Shown here: piece by piece, positions 25,153 to 34,604 of the stretch
How positions within the stretch are numbered: position 1 is the first letter of the stretch
Layout of the letters: every line of letters starts with the position of its first letter
NCBI RefSeq assembly: GCF_052119585.1
Contig: NZ_JBGQOJ010000018.1
Coordinates: forward strand, 5,113 to 69,112
Direction of reading: 5' to 3'
Source of the DNA: JBGQOJ01 sp052119585
GTDB lineage: Bacteria; Pseudomonadota; Alphaproteobacteria; Rhodobacterales; Rhodobacteraceae
Length of the DNA stretch: 64,000 nucleotides
The notes under the pieces: generated by a model
Told to the model about the DNA's origin: nothing
Database searches by the model: none
The model's input: the letters and a program-made list of their open reading frames with translations, nothing else
Made by a program: the position numbers and the translations under genes

Positions 25153-28002
25153 CTATTCGGCGGCGTCCAGATAGCTTTCCAGCGGCGGGCAGGTGCAGAC
25201 CAGATTGCGGTCGCCGAACACGTTGTCGACACGGCCCACGGGTGGCCAGTATTTGTCGACACGGAACGCCCCCGGCGGGAAACATCCCTGCTCGCGCGAA
25301 TAGGGTCTGTCCCAATCGGCGACCAGATCCTGCACCGTGTGCGGGGCGTGTTTCAACGGGTTGTTCGTGGCGTCCATCGTGCCATCCTCGACCGCGCGGA
25401 TCTCTTCGCGGATCGCCAGCATGGCGCTGATGAACCGGTCGAGTTCCGCCTTGGTTTCGCTTTCCGTCGGCTCTACCATCAGGGTTCCAGCCACGGGCCA
25501 GCTCATCGTCGGGGCGTGAAAGCCGTTGTCGATCAACCGCTTGGCGATGTCATCCACGGTGATATGCGCGGTCTCGTCGAACGGGCGTGTGTCCAGAATG
25601 CATTCGTGCGCGACGCGGCCCTGCCGCCCCTTGAACAGCACCTCATAGGATCCGTGCAGGCTGGCCGCGATATAGTTCGCGTTCAGGATCGCCACCTTGG
25701 TCGCCTGCGTCAGGCCAGCGCCCCCCATCAGCAGGCAATAGGACCAGCTGATCGGCAGGATCGACGCGGACCCGTAAGGCGCCGCCGACACCGGCCCTTC
25801 GGCGCCGCCGGTTTCGGGGTGTCCGGGCAGGAACGGCGCCAGATGCGCCTTGACGCCGATCGGCCCCATGCCCGGCCCGCCGCCGCCATGCGGAATGCAG
25901 AACGTCTTGTGCAGGTTCAGGTGGCTGACGTCGCCGCCGATCTGTCCGGGCTGCGACAGGCCGACCATCGCGTTCAGGTTCGCACCGTCGATATAGACCT
26001 GCCCGCCAAAGCGGTGGGTGATCTCGCAGACCTCTTTCACCGTCTCCTCGAACACGCCGTGGGTCGAGGGGTAGGTGATCATGCAGGCCGCCAGATTGTC
26101 GCCTGCCGCCTCTGCCTTGGCGCGGAAATCGGCTACGTCGATATCGCCGTTCGAGGCAGAGCGCACCACCACAACCTCCATCCCGGCCATCTGGGCCGAG
26201 GCGGGATTGGTGCCATGGGCCGACACCGGGATCAGGCAGATGTTGCGGTGCGTGTCGCCATTCGACCGGTGGTAGGCCGCAATCGTCAGCAGCCCCGCAT
26301 ATTCGCCCTGCGCCCCGGAATTGGGCTGCATCGACATCGCATCATATCCGGTGATCTGGCACAGCTTCGCGCTGAGGTCTTCCAGCATTTCGGCATAGCC
26401 GCCCGCCTGATCCTTGGGGGCAAAGGGATGCACCTGGCCGAATTCGGGCCATGTGACCGGCATCATTTCGACCGCTGCGTTCAGCTTCATTGTGCAAGAC
26501 CCCAGCGGGATCATCGAGCGGTCAAGCGCAAGGTCTCGGTCCGCCAGGCGACGCATATACCGCATCATCTCGGCCTCGGCGCGGTTCATGTGAAAGATCG
26601 GATGGGTCAGAAAGGCCGACTGCCGGATCAACGCCTCGGGCACGGCGATGTCGGGAACTGCAAGGTCCACGTCGGCCTCCAGCCCGAAGGCACGCCAGAC
26701 CTTCCCGATGATCTCGGGATCGACCATCTCGTCAACCGAGATACCGATGCGATCCGCGCCCACCTTGCGCAGGTTGATGCCCTCGGCCACGGCGGACCGC
26801 AGGATCACGCCCTGCATCGCGCCAACCTGCACCGTCACCGTGTCAAAGAACGCGGCGGGCTGCACATCAAAGCCCGCATCGCGCAGGCCGCGGGCCAGAC
26901 GCACCGCGTTGAAATGCACCATTTCGGCAATGCCGCGCAGGCCTTTCGGCCCATGGAACACCGCAAAGAACGACGCCATCACCGCCAGCAAGGCCTGCGC
27001 CGTGCAGACATTCGACGTCGCCTTTTCGCGGCGGATATGCTGTTCGCGGGTTTGCAGCGACAACCTGTAGGCCCGCCCGCCGCGGGCATCCACCGACACC
27101 CCCACGATCCGACCCGGCATGTTGCGCTTGAACGCGTCCTTGCACGACATGAACGCGGCATGTGGCCCGCCATAGCCCAAGGGCACGCCGAACCGCTGGG
27201 CGCTGCCCACGGCGATGTCGGCATCCATTGCGCCGGGTTCCTTCAGCAGCGTCAGCGCCAGAAGGTCCGTCGCCATGACTGCGACCGCCTTGGCCGCATG
27301 AAGGGCCGCGATGGGCGCGGTAAAGTCCTGAATATGGCCATAGGTGCCGGGATACTGGAAAATCGCGCCGAACACCTGTTCGGGCACCAGCGTTTCTGGC
27401 GCGCCGACGATCAGCTCGATCCCCAAAGGGTGCGCCCGCGTCCGCATCACGGCGATGTTTTGCGGATGGCAGTTTTCATCGACAAAGAACGCCCGCGCCT
27501 TCGACTTTGCCACGCGCTCTGCCATCACCATCGCCTCGGCGCAGGCTGTTGCCTCGTCCAGAAGCGACGCGTTGGCCACCTCCAGCCCTGTCAGGTCGGC
27601 AATCATCGTCTGAAAGTTCAGCAGCGCCTCCAGCCGGCCTTGGGCAATTTCCGGCTGGTAGGGCGTGTACGCCGTATACCATGCCGGATTTTCCAGGATA
27701 TTCCGCTGGATCGCGGGTGGCGTCACGGTGCCGTAATAGCCCTGCCCGATCAGACTGGTCATCACCTTGTTCTTGCCCGCAACCTTGCGCATCTTTTGCA
27801 GGATCGCGTGCTCCGTCATCGGGGCCCAGTCCAGTGGCGTGGGCTGGCGGATGCTGGCAGGCACTGTCTGGTCGATCAACTCGTCCAGCGAACCGACCCC
27901 CAGAACGGCCAGCATATCGGCCATCTCGGACGGAGACGGGCCGATATGACGGCGGTTGGCGAAATCATAGGTATCGTAGTCTGTCGGGGTGAAGGGCATC
28001 AA
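25153..28002 (-). CDS. gcvP: Glycine dehydrogenase (decarboxylating), P-protein
   Basis: A 949-residue fused P-protein (the two-subunit P1/P2 form is not used here). It decarboxylates glycine with pyridoxal phosphate and passes the aminomethyl group to lipoyl-GcvH. The PLP lysine is K699 in HLNLHKTFCIPHGGGGPG. The N-terminal half carries the IGPSPSEMADML start and the TPYQPEIAQGRLEALLNFQT region. It is last in the order gcvT-gcvH-gcvP on the minus strand, nine bases after gcvH, and is under the same glycine riboswitch. Confidence 0.98.
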   Translation of the reverse strand: MMPFTPTDYDTYDFANRRHIGPSPSEMADMLAVLGVGSLDELIDQTVPASIRQPTPLDWAPMTEHAILQKMRKVAGKNKVMTSLIGQGYYGTVTPPAIQRNILENPAWYTAYTPYQPEIAQGRLEALLNFQTMIADLTGLEVANASLLDEATACAEAMVMAERVAKSKARAFFVDENCHPQNIAVMRTRAHPLGIELIVGAPETLVPEQVFGAIFQYPGTYGHIQDFTAPIAALHAAKAVAVMATDLLALTLLKEPGAMDADIAVGSAQRFGVPLGYGGPHAAFMSCKDAFKRNMPGRIVGVSVDARGGRAYRLSLQTREQHIRREKATSNVCTAQALLAVMASFFAVFHGPKGLRGIAEMVHFNAVRLARGLRDAGFDVQPAAFFDTVTVQVGAMQGVILRSAVAEGINLRKVGADRIGISVDEMVDPEIIGKVWRAFGLEADVDLAVPDIAVPEALIRQSAFLTHPIFHMNRAEAEMMRYMRRLADRDLALDRSMIPLGSCTMKLNAAVEMMPVTWPEFGQVHPFAPKDQAGGYAEMLEDLSAKLCQITGYDAMSMQPNSGAQGEYAGLLTIAAYHRSNGDTHRNICLIPVSAHGTNPASAQMAGMEVVVVRSASNGDIDVADFRAKAEAAGDNLAACMITYPSTHGVFEETVKEVCEITHRFGGQVYIDGANLNAMVGLSQPGQIGGDVSHLNLHKTFCIPHGGGGPGMGPIGVKAHLAPFLPGHPETGGAEGPVSAAPYGSASILPISWSYCLLMGGAGLTQATKVAILNANYIAASLHGSYEVLFKGRQGRVAHECILDTRPFDETAHITVDDIAKRLIDNGFHAPTMSWPVAGTLMVEPTESETKAELDRFISAMLAIREEIRAVEDGTMDATNNPLKHAPHTVQDLVADWDRPYSREQGCFPPGAFRVDKYWPPVGRVDNVFGDRNLVCTCPPLESYLDAAE

Positions 28003-28011
28003 AAGCCTCCT

Positions 28012-28371
28012 TTAACCGATGAATTTCTTATAGGCGGCTTCGTCCATCATGTCGTCCAGCGCCGACATATCCTCGACCGACATCTTGAACATCCAGGCCG
28101 CGCCCATCGGGTCCTCGTTCACCAGACCGGGGTTATCGGTCAGGGCCGAATTGACCTCGACGATCTCGCCGTCCAGGGGCGCCAGAATATCGGACGCGGC
28201 CTTGACGCTTTCGATCACGACGACCTCGTCGTCCTTGGTCACCGCAGTGCCTTCTTCGGGCAGTTCCACGAACACCACGTCACCCAGCTGTGTCGAGGCA
28301 TGTTCTGTGATGCCGACCACAATCAGGTCGCCTTCGATGTCCAGCCATTCGTGCTCTTCTGTAAATTTCAT
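28012..28371 (-). CDS. gcvH: Glycine cleavage system H protein
   Basis: A 119-residue lipoyl carrier protein. The lipoylated lysine is K57 in VIESVKAASDI. The fold markers EHEWL at the N-terminus and DPMGAAWMFKM near the C-terminus are present. It shuttles the aminomethyl group between GcvP, GcvT and the L-protein. It is the middle gene of the gcvTHP operon, 15 bases after gcvT. Confidence 0.98.
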   Translation of the reverse strand: MKFTEEHEWLDIEGDLIVVGITEHASTQLGDVVFVELPEEGTAVTKDDEVVVIESVKAASDILAPLDGEIVEVNSALTDNPGLVNEDPMGAAWMFKMSVEDMSALDDMMDEAAYKKFIG

Positions 28372-28386
28372 CGCTATTGTCCCTTG

Positions 28387-29517
28387 TTAGCGTTTGTAGG
28401 TGTTGGGTAGGAAAGGCATGTCGGCCACGCGCGCGGGCAGGCGTTTGCCCCGCACGTCGCCGTAGATCACTATGCCCGTGGCGGCATTGCCCGCCATCAC
28501 ATAGCCCATCGACATCGGCCCTTCGATCGAGGGGCCAAAGGCGCCGGATGTGACCTCGCCAATCGGCGCGCCGCCCTCGGGGGTCGCGTAAAGCAGGGTG
28601 CCCGCACGCATCGGTGCACGCCCCTCGGGCAAAAGACCGATCCGCCTGCGGGTCGTCCCCTCGGCCAGTTCGCGCAGGATACGGTCGGCACCGGGAAAGC
28701 CACCGGCACGCGCCCCGCCGGTGCGCCGCGCCTTCTGGATCGCCCATGTCAGCGCGGCCTCGACCGGGCTGGTCGTCTCGTCGATGTCATGGCCATAAAG
28801 GCACAACCCCGCCTCCAGCCGCAGACTGTCGCGGGCACCCAGGCCGATCGCCTGAACCGCGTCCATCTTCAAAAGGGCATCGGCAAAGCCTGTCGCCTCG
28901 ACGGCAGGAACCGAAATCTCAAAGCCGTCCTCGCCGGTGTAGCCAGAGCGCGACACCCAGATTTCGCCGCCGCTGATCGGCAGAATGGCGGCATCCATGA
29001 ATTTCATATCGCTGGCCTCGGGTGCGATGCGTTCCAGCGCCCGTTCGGCCATCGGGCCCTGCAGGGCGATCAACGCGCGGTCCTCGATCACCTCGATATC
29101 GCAGGTGTCCGACAGACGGGCGCGCAGATGGGCGATGTCGGCGTCCTTGCAGGCGGCGTTGACCACCAGAAACAGGTGGTCGCCACGGTTGGCAACCATC
29201 AGGTCATCCAGAATTCCGCCCGCGTCATTGGTGAACATCGCATAGCGCTGGCGCCCTTCGGCAAGGCCCAGAACATCGACGGGAACAAGGGCTTCCAGCG
29301 CAAGGGCGGCGTCTGCCGTATTACCGGATTTGGCACGCAGTATAACCTGCCCCATGTGGCTGACGTCGAACAGACCGGCGGCGGCGCGGGTGTGAAGATG
29401 CTCTTTCATCACGCCAAGCGGGTATTGAACGGGCATGTCGTAGCCCGCAAAGGGCACCATTTTTGCCCCCAGTTCGACATGCAGGTCGTAAAGACAAGTG
29501 CGTTTCAGATCAGGCAT
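28387..29517 (-). CDS. gcvT: Aminomethyltransferase, glycine cleavage T protein
   Basis: A 376-residue tetrahydrofolate-dependent T-protein that releases ammonia and makes methylene-THF. The N-terminus has LHVELGAKMVPFAGYDMPVQY and GLFDVSHMGQ; the conserved catalytic Asp region is DGRLRLE-like (LGARDSLRLEAGLCLYGHDI), and the C-terminal barrel domain ends the protein. It is first in the operon, and its 5' leader contains the glycine riboswitch. Confidence 0.98.
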   Translation of the reverse strand: MPDLKRTCLYDLHVELGAKMVPFAGYDMPVQYPLGVMKEHLHTRAAAGLFDVSHMGQVILRAKSGNTADAALALEALVPVDVLGLAEGRQRYAMFTNDAGGILDDLMVANRGDHLFLVVNAACKDADIAHLRARLSDTCDIEVIEDRALIALQGPMAERALERIAPEASDMKFMDAAILPISGGEIWVSRSGYTGEDGFEISVPAVEATGFADALLKMDAVQAIGLGARDSLRLEAGLCLYGHDIDETTSPVEAALTWAIQKARRTGGARAGGFPGADRILRELAEGTTRRRIGLLPEGRAPMRAGTLLYATPEGGAPIGEVTSGAFGPSIEGPMSMGYVMAGNAATGIVIYGDVRGKRLPARVADMPFLPNTYKR

Positions 29518-29587
29518 CTGCCATCCCTTTCTCGCCGGTTCGGAAGAACTGGCATCATTGAACGTGCCACGACTGGCCCGTATTTGA

Positions 29588-29745
29588 TGCCCCCTCTGTC
29601 CCTTCGCCTGAGATCGTTATCCCTTCGGCGGACGCCTGCGCGCCTCTCTCCAGAGTTTTGAACAGCGTCGGTCCTTTGGGCCTGAGAGTTTACCGGGGCG
29701 GTTGCTCCTTCGGCACTGGAGATCCAGATTCTCCCGTCGCTGATG
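29588..29745 (-). promoter_or_regulatory. Tandem glycine riboswitch controlling gcvTHP
   Basis: Read on the minus strand, two similar aptamers lie in a row. The first begins CGGGAGAATCTGG and contains GCCGAAGGAGCAA and AACTCTCAGGCCCAAAGGACC. The second contains GCCGAAGGGATAACG, ATCTCAGGCGAAGGGACAG and ends AGAGGGGGCA. These are the conserved cores of the gcvT element. The pair ends about 70 bases before gcvT. A weak TGGCA/TGCCA pairing near 29548-29567 may be part of the expression platform. In this class glycine binding normally turns the cleavage operon on. Confidence 0.93.
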
Positions 29746-29820
29746 TCGAAATCTCTAGTTGATGTGCCGTATTCCGGCAAGGGCTTGTATTCGGAAAATT
29801 ATTCATCAACATCCCGGCGT

Positions 29821-30381
29821 ATGGTTCATAATTATTTCTTCGGCTACGGCAGCCTGGTCAACCGGCAGACCCATGGCTACGGTCAGGCGCATCCCGCGCA
29901 CCTGACCGGCTGGCGGCGGGTGTGGCGGCACACCGCCCTGCGGCCTGTGGCTTTTCTGACCGGCGAGCCCGCTGCGGGCACGGTGATCGACGGGCTGATC
30001 GCGCATGTTCCGAATGACGATTGGGCCGCGCTGGACGAACGGGAATTCGCCTATGACCGCATAGCACTGAATGGTGCGGACCTGATGCATCCCGTGACCA
30101 CCCCGATAGATGTGCAGATCTATGCTGTCCCCGCGGGGAAACATGGCGCGACGACAGCGCAGCATCCGATCCTGCTCAGCTATCTCGATGCGGTTGTGCA
30201 GGGCTATCTGACCGAGTTCGGAGAGGACGGCGCGCGGCGCTTTTTCGACACCACGGGCGGCTGGGATGCCCCGATCCTGAATGACCGCCACACCCCGCAA
30301 TACCCAAGGGCGCAGCGCCTGACCAAGGGGGAAACCGCCTTTGTCGACAGCGCCCTGGCGGCAACCGGAAAGCGCTGCTAA
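29821..30381 (+). CDS. Gamma-glutamylcyclotransferase family protein
   Basis: A 186-residue protein of the GGCT/AIG2-like fold. The substrate-loop signature YFFGYGSLVN is at the N-terminus, and the conserved acidic region follows (VPNDDWAALDEREFAYDRI, where Glu would be catalytic). Relatives cyclise gamma-glutamyl amines or degrade glutathione to 5-oxoproline; which of these applies cannot be said. ATG 29821 is chosen because the GYGSL motif sits right after it and the upstream frame runs into the riboswitch region. It is divergent from gcvT, sharing the 75-base region 29746-29820 for promoters. Confidence 0.85.
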   Translation: MVHNYFFGYGSLVNRQTHGYGQAHPAHLTGWRRVWRHTALRPVAFLTGEPAAGTVIDGLIAHVPNDDWAALDEREFAYDRIALNGADLMHPVTTPIDVQIYAVPAGKHGATTAQHPILLSYLDAVVQGYLTEFGEDGARRFFDTTGGWDAPILNDRHTPQYPRAQRLTKGETAFVDSALAATGKRC

Positions 30382-30432
30382 CCGCCGCTGCGGCAACAGT
30401 CGGTGGCGGATCAGGCCGCAGTCAGGCCGCAG

Positions 30433-31755
30433 TCAGGTCTTGGCGCGGATTGTCTGCAAAAGCGGCATGAACGATGCCATATCCGGCCCATGCGCCTGCC
30501 CTGTGACGGCTAGGCGCAGCGGCATGAACAGTGCCTTGCCCTTGCGGCCCGTCGCCTCTTTCACGGCGCTGGTCCATGCCCCCCACGTCTCGGGGGTGTA
30601 GGGCGCGTCGGGCAGAAGGGTCATGGCGGTCGCGATGAACTCTTTGTCCTCGTCAGCGATCACCGGCTCTGCGCCGTCACGGCACAGGGTCCACCATTGG
30701 GCCAGATCAGCCTTGACGGTGATATTCTCGCGCGCGACTTCCCAGAATGCGGTGGCCTTGTCATCGGGCACGCCAAGGGCCGCGATCTGGTCCTTCATCG
30801 CCGAAAACGGCAGGCTGTGGTTGTGCTTTGCAGTCAGCGGGAACAGATCCTGTTCGTCGAATTTTGTCGGCGCAGCGCCAAAGCGCGTGATGTCGAAACC
30901 TTCGATCAGCTCGTTCATCGAGCTGCGCAACTCCACCGGATCGGCAGAGCCGAGACGCGCCATCAGCGACAACAGCGCCATAGGCTCGACCCCCGCCGCA
31001 CGCAGGTCGCGCAGGGACAGGGTGCCAAGACGTTTCGACAACGCCTCGCCCTGCGGGCCGGTCAGCAGCGAATGGTGGGCGAAGGAGGGAACAGCGCCGC
31101 CAAGCGCCTGAATAATCTGGATTTGCGTGGCGGTATTGGTCACATGATCGGACCCGCGCACGATGCTTGTCACACCCATTTCGATGTCATCGACAACCGA
31201 CGCAAGCGTATACAGAACCTGCCCGTCGCCGCGGATCAGCACCGGGTCAGAGACCGAAGCGGCATCAATGGAAATGTCGCCCAGAATGCCGTCGGTCCAT
31301 TCGATCCGCTGTTGGTCCAGCTTGAACCGCCAATGACCGGACCGCTCTGCGCGCAGGGTGTCTTTCTGGGTTTCCGACAGGTTCAGCGCGGCACGGTCAT
31401 AGACCGGCGGCTTGCCCATATTCAGTTGCTTCTTGCGCTTCAGGTCCAGCTCGACCGGTGTCTCGAAACATTCGTAGAAGCGGCCGATGGACCGCAGTTC
31501 GTCCGCCGCCGCATGATAACGGTCCAGCCGCAACGACTGCCGCTCGATACGGTCCCAGGTCAGGCCCAGCCATTCCAGATCTTCCATGATCCCGTCGGCA
31601 TATTCCTGCTTCGATCGGTCCTGATCGGTGTCATCCAGCCGCAGGATGAATGTGCCGCCTGCCTTGCGGGCAATCATGAAATTCATCAGCGCGGTGCGCA
31701 GGTTTCCGATGTGGATATAGCCGGTGGGGGACGGGGCAAAACGGGTAACGGTCAT
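30433..31755 (-). CDS. gltX: Glutamate--tRNA ligase
   Basis: A 440-residue class I synthetase. It starts TRFAPSPTGYIHIGNLRTAL, with HIGN at 15-18. The KMSKS-type loop is ALSKRLG at 238-244, and an alpha-helical anticodon-binding domain fills the C-terminal third. Alphaproteobacteria often have two gltX copies, one charging both tRNA-Glu and tRNA-Gln for later amidation, and this one cannot be assigned to either role. The ATG at 31755 has AGGAGATTGCC upstream; the frame before it is not coding. Confidence 0.96.
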   Translation of the reverse strand: MTVTRFAPSPTGYIHIGNLRTALMNFMIARKAGGTFILRLDDTDQDRSKQEYADGIMEDLEWLGLTWDRIERQSLRLDRYHAAADELRSIGRFYECFETPVELDLKRKKQLNMGKPPVYDRAALNLSETQKDTLRAERSGHWRFKLDQQRIEWTDGILGDISIDAASVSDPVLIRGDGQVLYTLASVVDDIEMGVTSIVRGSDHVTNTATQIQIIQALGGAVPSFAHHSLLTGPQGEALSKRLGTLSLRDLRAAGVEPMALLSLMARLGSADPVELRSSMNELIEGFDITRFGAAPTKFDEQDLFPLTAKHNHSLPFSAMKDQIAALGVPDDKATAFWEVARENITVKADLAQWWTLCRDGAEPVIADEDKEFIATAMTLLPDAPYTPETWGAWTSAVKEATGRKGKALFMPLRLAVTGQAHGPDMASFMPLLQTIRAKT

Positions 31756-31937
31756 GGCAATCTCCTGTTGGCGCCCGTCTTTCACAGACGCGGGCTTTTG
31801 TCCATATCGGGCGGGATTGACGGCGGCGCGCATCCTATGCACACTTTATGCACAGACGATGTGCATCGGTGCAGGCTCGTCCAGACGAGGCTCCGCACTA
31901 ACTGCCACTCAGGATTTTTAAATCAGGAGGAGTTTCA

Positions 31938-32870
31938 ATGTCCCTTTCCCCGAAACTGACCCGCCGTCAGGCCCTTGTCACAGCCGCCGGCCTTCCCCTG
32001 GCGGCAAGTGCCGCGTTGACCGGACGCGCCTACGCGAGCGCCGGGATGATGGGCGCGGCCACCCCGCAGTTCAACCGCTTTGCACTGGGCGGATTCGAGG
32101 TTACCGCGCTGCTGGCCGGCACCCGGACCGTAGAGGCACCGCAGAACATCTTTGGCCTGAATGTCACCCCCGAGGAGTTCGGAAGCGTCTCTGACGACAA
32201 CTTTATCCCGGCCGACAAGACACAGTTTTTCTTTACGCCGACCGTGGTGAACACGGGCACGGAACTGGTGCTGTTCGACACCGGCCTCTCGGCCGAGGGG
32301 ATCATTGCTGCGCTGGCGGCGGCGGGCTATTCCCCCGATCAGATCGACGTGGTGGTCCTGACGCATATGCACGGCGACCATATCGGCGGCATGGGCACGG
32401 CAGAGGCACCGACATTCCCGAATGCCCGATATGTCACCGGCGCGACCGAATTCGACTATTGGGACATGGCCGCGAACGAAGGGTTCGAGAAGGGCGTGCG
32501 CCCTGTCGCCGAAAAGATGACCTTTATCAACGATGGTGGCAGTGTAGCGTCGGGGATCACCGGCATGGATGCCTTCGGCCATACGCCCGGTCACATGGGG
32601 TATATGCTGGAAAGCGAAGGGCAGCAGCTTATGTTGACTGCCGATCTGGCGAACCATTATGTCTGGTCCCTTGGCTATCCCGACTGGGAGGTCAGTTTTG
32701 ACGTCGACAAAGCGGCCGCTGCTGCCTCGCGCCGCCGCGTTCTGGGCATGCTTGCGGCGGACAAGGCCCCGTTCATCGGATACCATATGCCGTTTCCGGC
32801 AATGGGCTTCATCGAGGCGAAAGACAGCGGATTCCGCTTTGTCCCTGCCAGCTACCAGATGATGCTTTGA
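31938..32870 (+). CDS. MBL-fold metallo-hydrolase with Tat-type signal
   Basis: A 310-residue metallo-beta-lactamase-fold enzyme. The N-terminus has a twin-arginine signal (KLTRRQALVTAAGLPLAASA), so it is likely exported folded. The zinc motif is THMHGDHIGG (His143, His145, Asp147, His148), followed by GHTPGHMGYML and DLANHY for the remaining ligands. The fold family includes quorum-quenching lactonases, arylsulfatase-like and organophosphate hydrolases; the substrate is unknown. AGGAGGAG lies just upstream of the ATG. It converges on the MFS gene across a palindromic repeat. Confidence 0.9.
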   Translation: MSLSPKLTRRQALVTAAGLPLAASAALTGRAYASAGMMGAATPQFNRFALGGFEVTALLAGTRTVEAPQNIFGLNVTPEEFGSVSDDNFIPADKTQFFFTPTVVNTGTELVLFDTGLSAEGIIAALAAAGYSPDQIDVVVLTHMHGDHIGGMGTAEAPTFPNARYVTGATEFDYWDMAANEGFEKGVRPVAEKMTFINDGGSVASGITGMDAFGHTPGHMGYMLESEGQQLMLTADLANHYVWSLGYPDWEVSFDVDKAAAAASRRRVLGMLAADKAPFIGYHMPFPAMGFIEAKDSGFRFVPASYQMML

Positions 32871-32900
32871 CCAGGGTAGCCGCACGTTGATCCAAAGAAG

Positions 32901-33019
32901 GCGCCATTGGCGCCATTCCTTCTGGCACTTCGTGCTGCTTTGCGTTTCGCGCAGGGATATTTAAGCCAAGAAGAGGATTAGGTTCTTTTTGGAAAAAATA
33001 TCCACGCGCGAAGCGCAAA
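32901..33019. repeat. Convergent-junction intergenic repeat, copy B, with long inverted arms
   Basis: Begins GCGCCATTGGCGCCATTCCT, like copy A, then a GCACTTCGTGC mini-hairpin. Two 24-base arms (32939-32962 and 32996-33019) are inverted copies of each other with about four mismatches (TTTGCGYTTCGCGC followed by GATATTT), separated by 33 bases that contain CCAAGAAGAG. The right arm ends exactly at the stop codon of the MFS gene. It fits a bidirectional terminator. Confidence 0.75.
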
Positions 33020-34462
33020 TCACCGGGGTCTTGGCAGCCGCCAGACGATAAGGGCGACAAGGCCGAAGGCGGCAATGTTATAGAGCAATCCGCCGCCGAT
33101 CGCGTTTGCATAGATGTCGTGCGGCACTGCGGCAGGTGATCCAAGGGCCTGAAGGCGCGAGAAGAAGATCTCTCCGACGATTGCCACACCGAAGGCGCCG
33201 CCAACCTGTTGGAAGGATTGCAGCGCACCCGAGGCGGAGCCGGTATCCCGGCCCTCGATATTCGAGAGCACGGTTTGGAACATCGGCGAGATCGCCGTGC
33301 CAAGGCCGACGCCCCCGATCAGCAACGGCACCGCAAATTGCATCCAGACGATGTCGTCAACCGTGTGCTGCACGACGATGCGAAGCCAGACCATCGCGGT
33401 CGTCAGCAGAACCCCGCCCACGGCAATCCGGCGGCGGGGCCAGCGCACCCCGAGCCGCCCCGAGACGACCGAAGCGATCAGCACCCCGACCGAGAACGGC
33501 AGTGTGGTCAGGCCCGATTGCAAGGGCGTCAGGCCATAGCCGTTCTGCAAATAAAGCGCGAGCATAAGGAAAAAGCCGGGAATGCCGGAAAACAGGACCA
33601 TGACCATCCCGGTTCCCACCATGAAATTCGCGTTCTCCATCAGGCTGACAGGCAACAACTGCGGCCCCCCGCAGGCCGCCTGCCGGCGTTGCCACAGCAC
33701 AAAAAGCACCGCTGCGGGCACTGATGCTGCCATCATGGCAAAGCACCAGAGCGGCCAGCCCGCCTGGCGACCCTCGATCAGCGGGAAGATCACCAGAAGC
33801 AGCGCCACCATGGCGATCGCGATGCCGATAAAATCGTTCTTCAGACCCTTTGCGCCGGGCACTTCTGGCAGATACCTGAGCGCGGCAAAGATCGCGATCA
33901 CGCCGACAGGGATGTTCACCAGAAAGATCGGGCGCCAGCCGAGGCCATAGATATCCGCCCCGATCAGAACCCCGCCCAGCAACGGCCCCGTGACCGACGC
34001 AAGGCCCGCCGACAATCCGAATAACGCATAGGCCATGCCGCGTTCGTGGGGCGCGAACAGCGCCGGAACGATGCCCAGCGTTTGCGGCGTCATCATCGCG
34101 CCGCCTATGCCCTGCAGCACCCGCGCCGCCACCAGCGTTTCCATCGAGGGCGCAAGACCGCAAAGCGCCGATCCGAAGGTGAACACGCCCACCCCCCACA
34201 CAAACATCCGCCGCCGCCCCAGAATATCGCCCAACCGCCCTGCTGGCAAAAGCCCCAGCGCGAAAACAAGGATATAGCCCGCCACGACCCATTCGATCTG
34301 GCTGCTTGTCGCGCCAAAGGCTTTTTGAAGGCTGGGCAGGGCCACGTTCACGATGGTGACGTCGATCAGGTTCATGAACCCCGCGATCAACAGGACGGCC
34401 ATTGCAATCCAGCGGCCCTGAAGGCCCATGCCGGGCTGTGCCGTATCCAAGGGGGTTTGCAT
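33020..34462 (-). CDS. MFS drug/solute exporter, DHA2 (14-helix) family
   Basis: A 480-residue inner-membrane protein with about 14 predicted helices. Motif A is GRLGDILGRRRMF, motif C-like GLSAGLASVTGPLLGG is in helix 5, and the N-terminus has NLIDVTIVNVALPSLQ, typical of EmrB/QacA-type H+ antiporters. It would expel toxic or hydrophobic compounds; the substrate is unknown. ATG 34462 is the family-like start, with AAGGA a little upstream. No regulator gene lies next to it. It is divergent from the BKACE gene. Confidence 0.92.
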   Translation of the reverse strand: MQTPLDTAQPGMGLQGRWIAMAVLLIAGFMNLIDVTIVNVALPSLQKAFGATSSQIEWVVAGYILVFALGLLPAGRLGDILGRRRMFVWGVGVFTFGSALCGLAPSMETLVAARVLQGIGGAMMTPQTLGIVPALFAPHERGMAYALFGLSAGLASVTGPLLGGVLIGADIYGLGWRPIFLVNIPVGVIAIFAALRYLPEVPGAKGLKNDFIGIAIAMVALLLVIFPLIEGRQAGWPLWCFAMMAASVPAAVLFVLWQRRQAACGGPQLLPVSLMENANFMVGTGMVMVLFSGIPGFFLMLALYLQNGYGLTPLQSGLTTLPFSVGVLIASVVSGRLGVRWPRRRIAVGGVLLTTAMVWLRIVVQHTVDDIVWMQFAVPLLIGGVGLGTAISPMFQTVLSNIEGRDTGSASGALQSFQQVGGAFGVAIVGEIFFSRLQALGSPAAVPHDIYANAIGGGLLYNIAAFGLVALIVWRLPRPR

Positions 34463-34604
34463 CCTGTTGTCCTTTCGCAAGACAGACCGTCGGCAGCCCG
34501 AAGCCCGCCAGCCGGATAAGCTGAACCGTTACCCCGCAACTTCAACCCTGCACAAGCCGAAGATCATGATTGTCTCGGGACGGGAGGTGCCCTAGCGTCG
34601 GCCC

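Noticed and set aside
25339..28410. 1023-codon open frame on the plus strand
   Set aside because: It is the antisense of gcvP and gcvH, has no recognisable domain and owes its length to high-GC codon bias.
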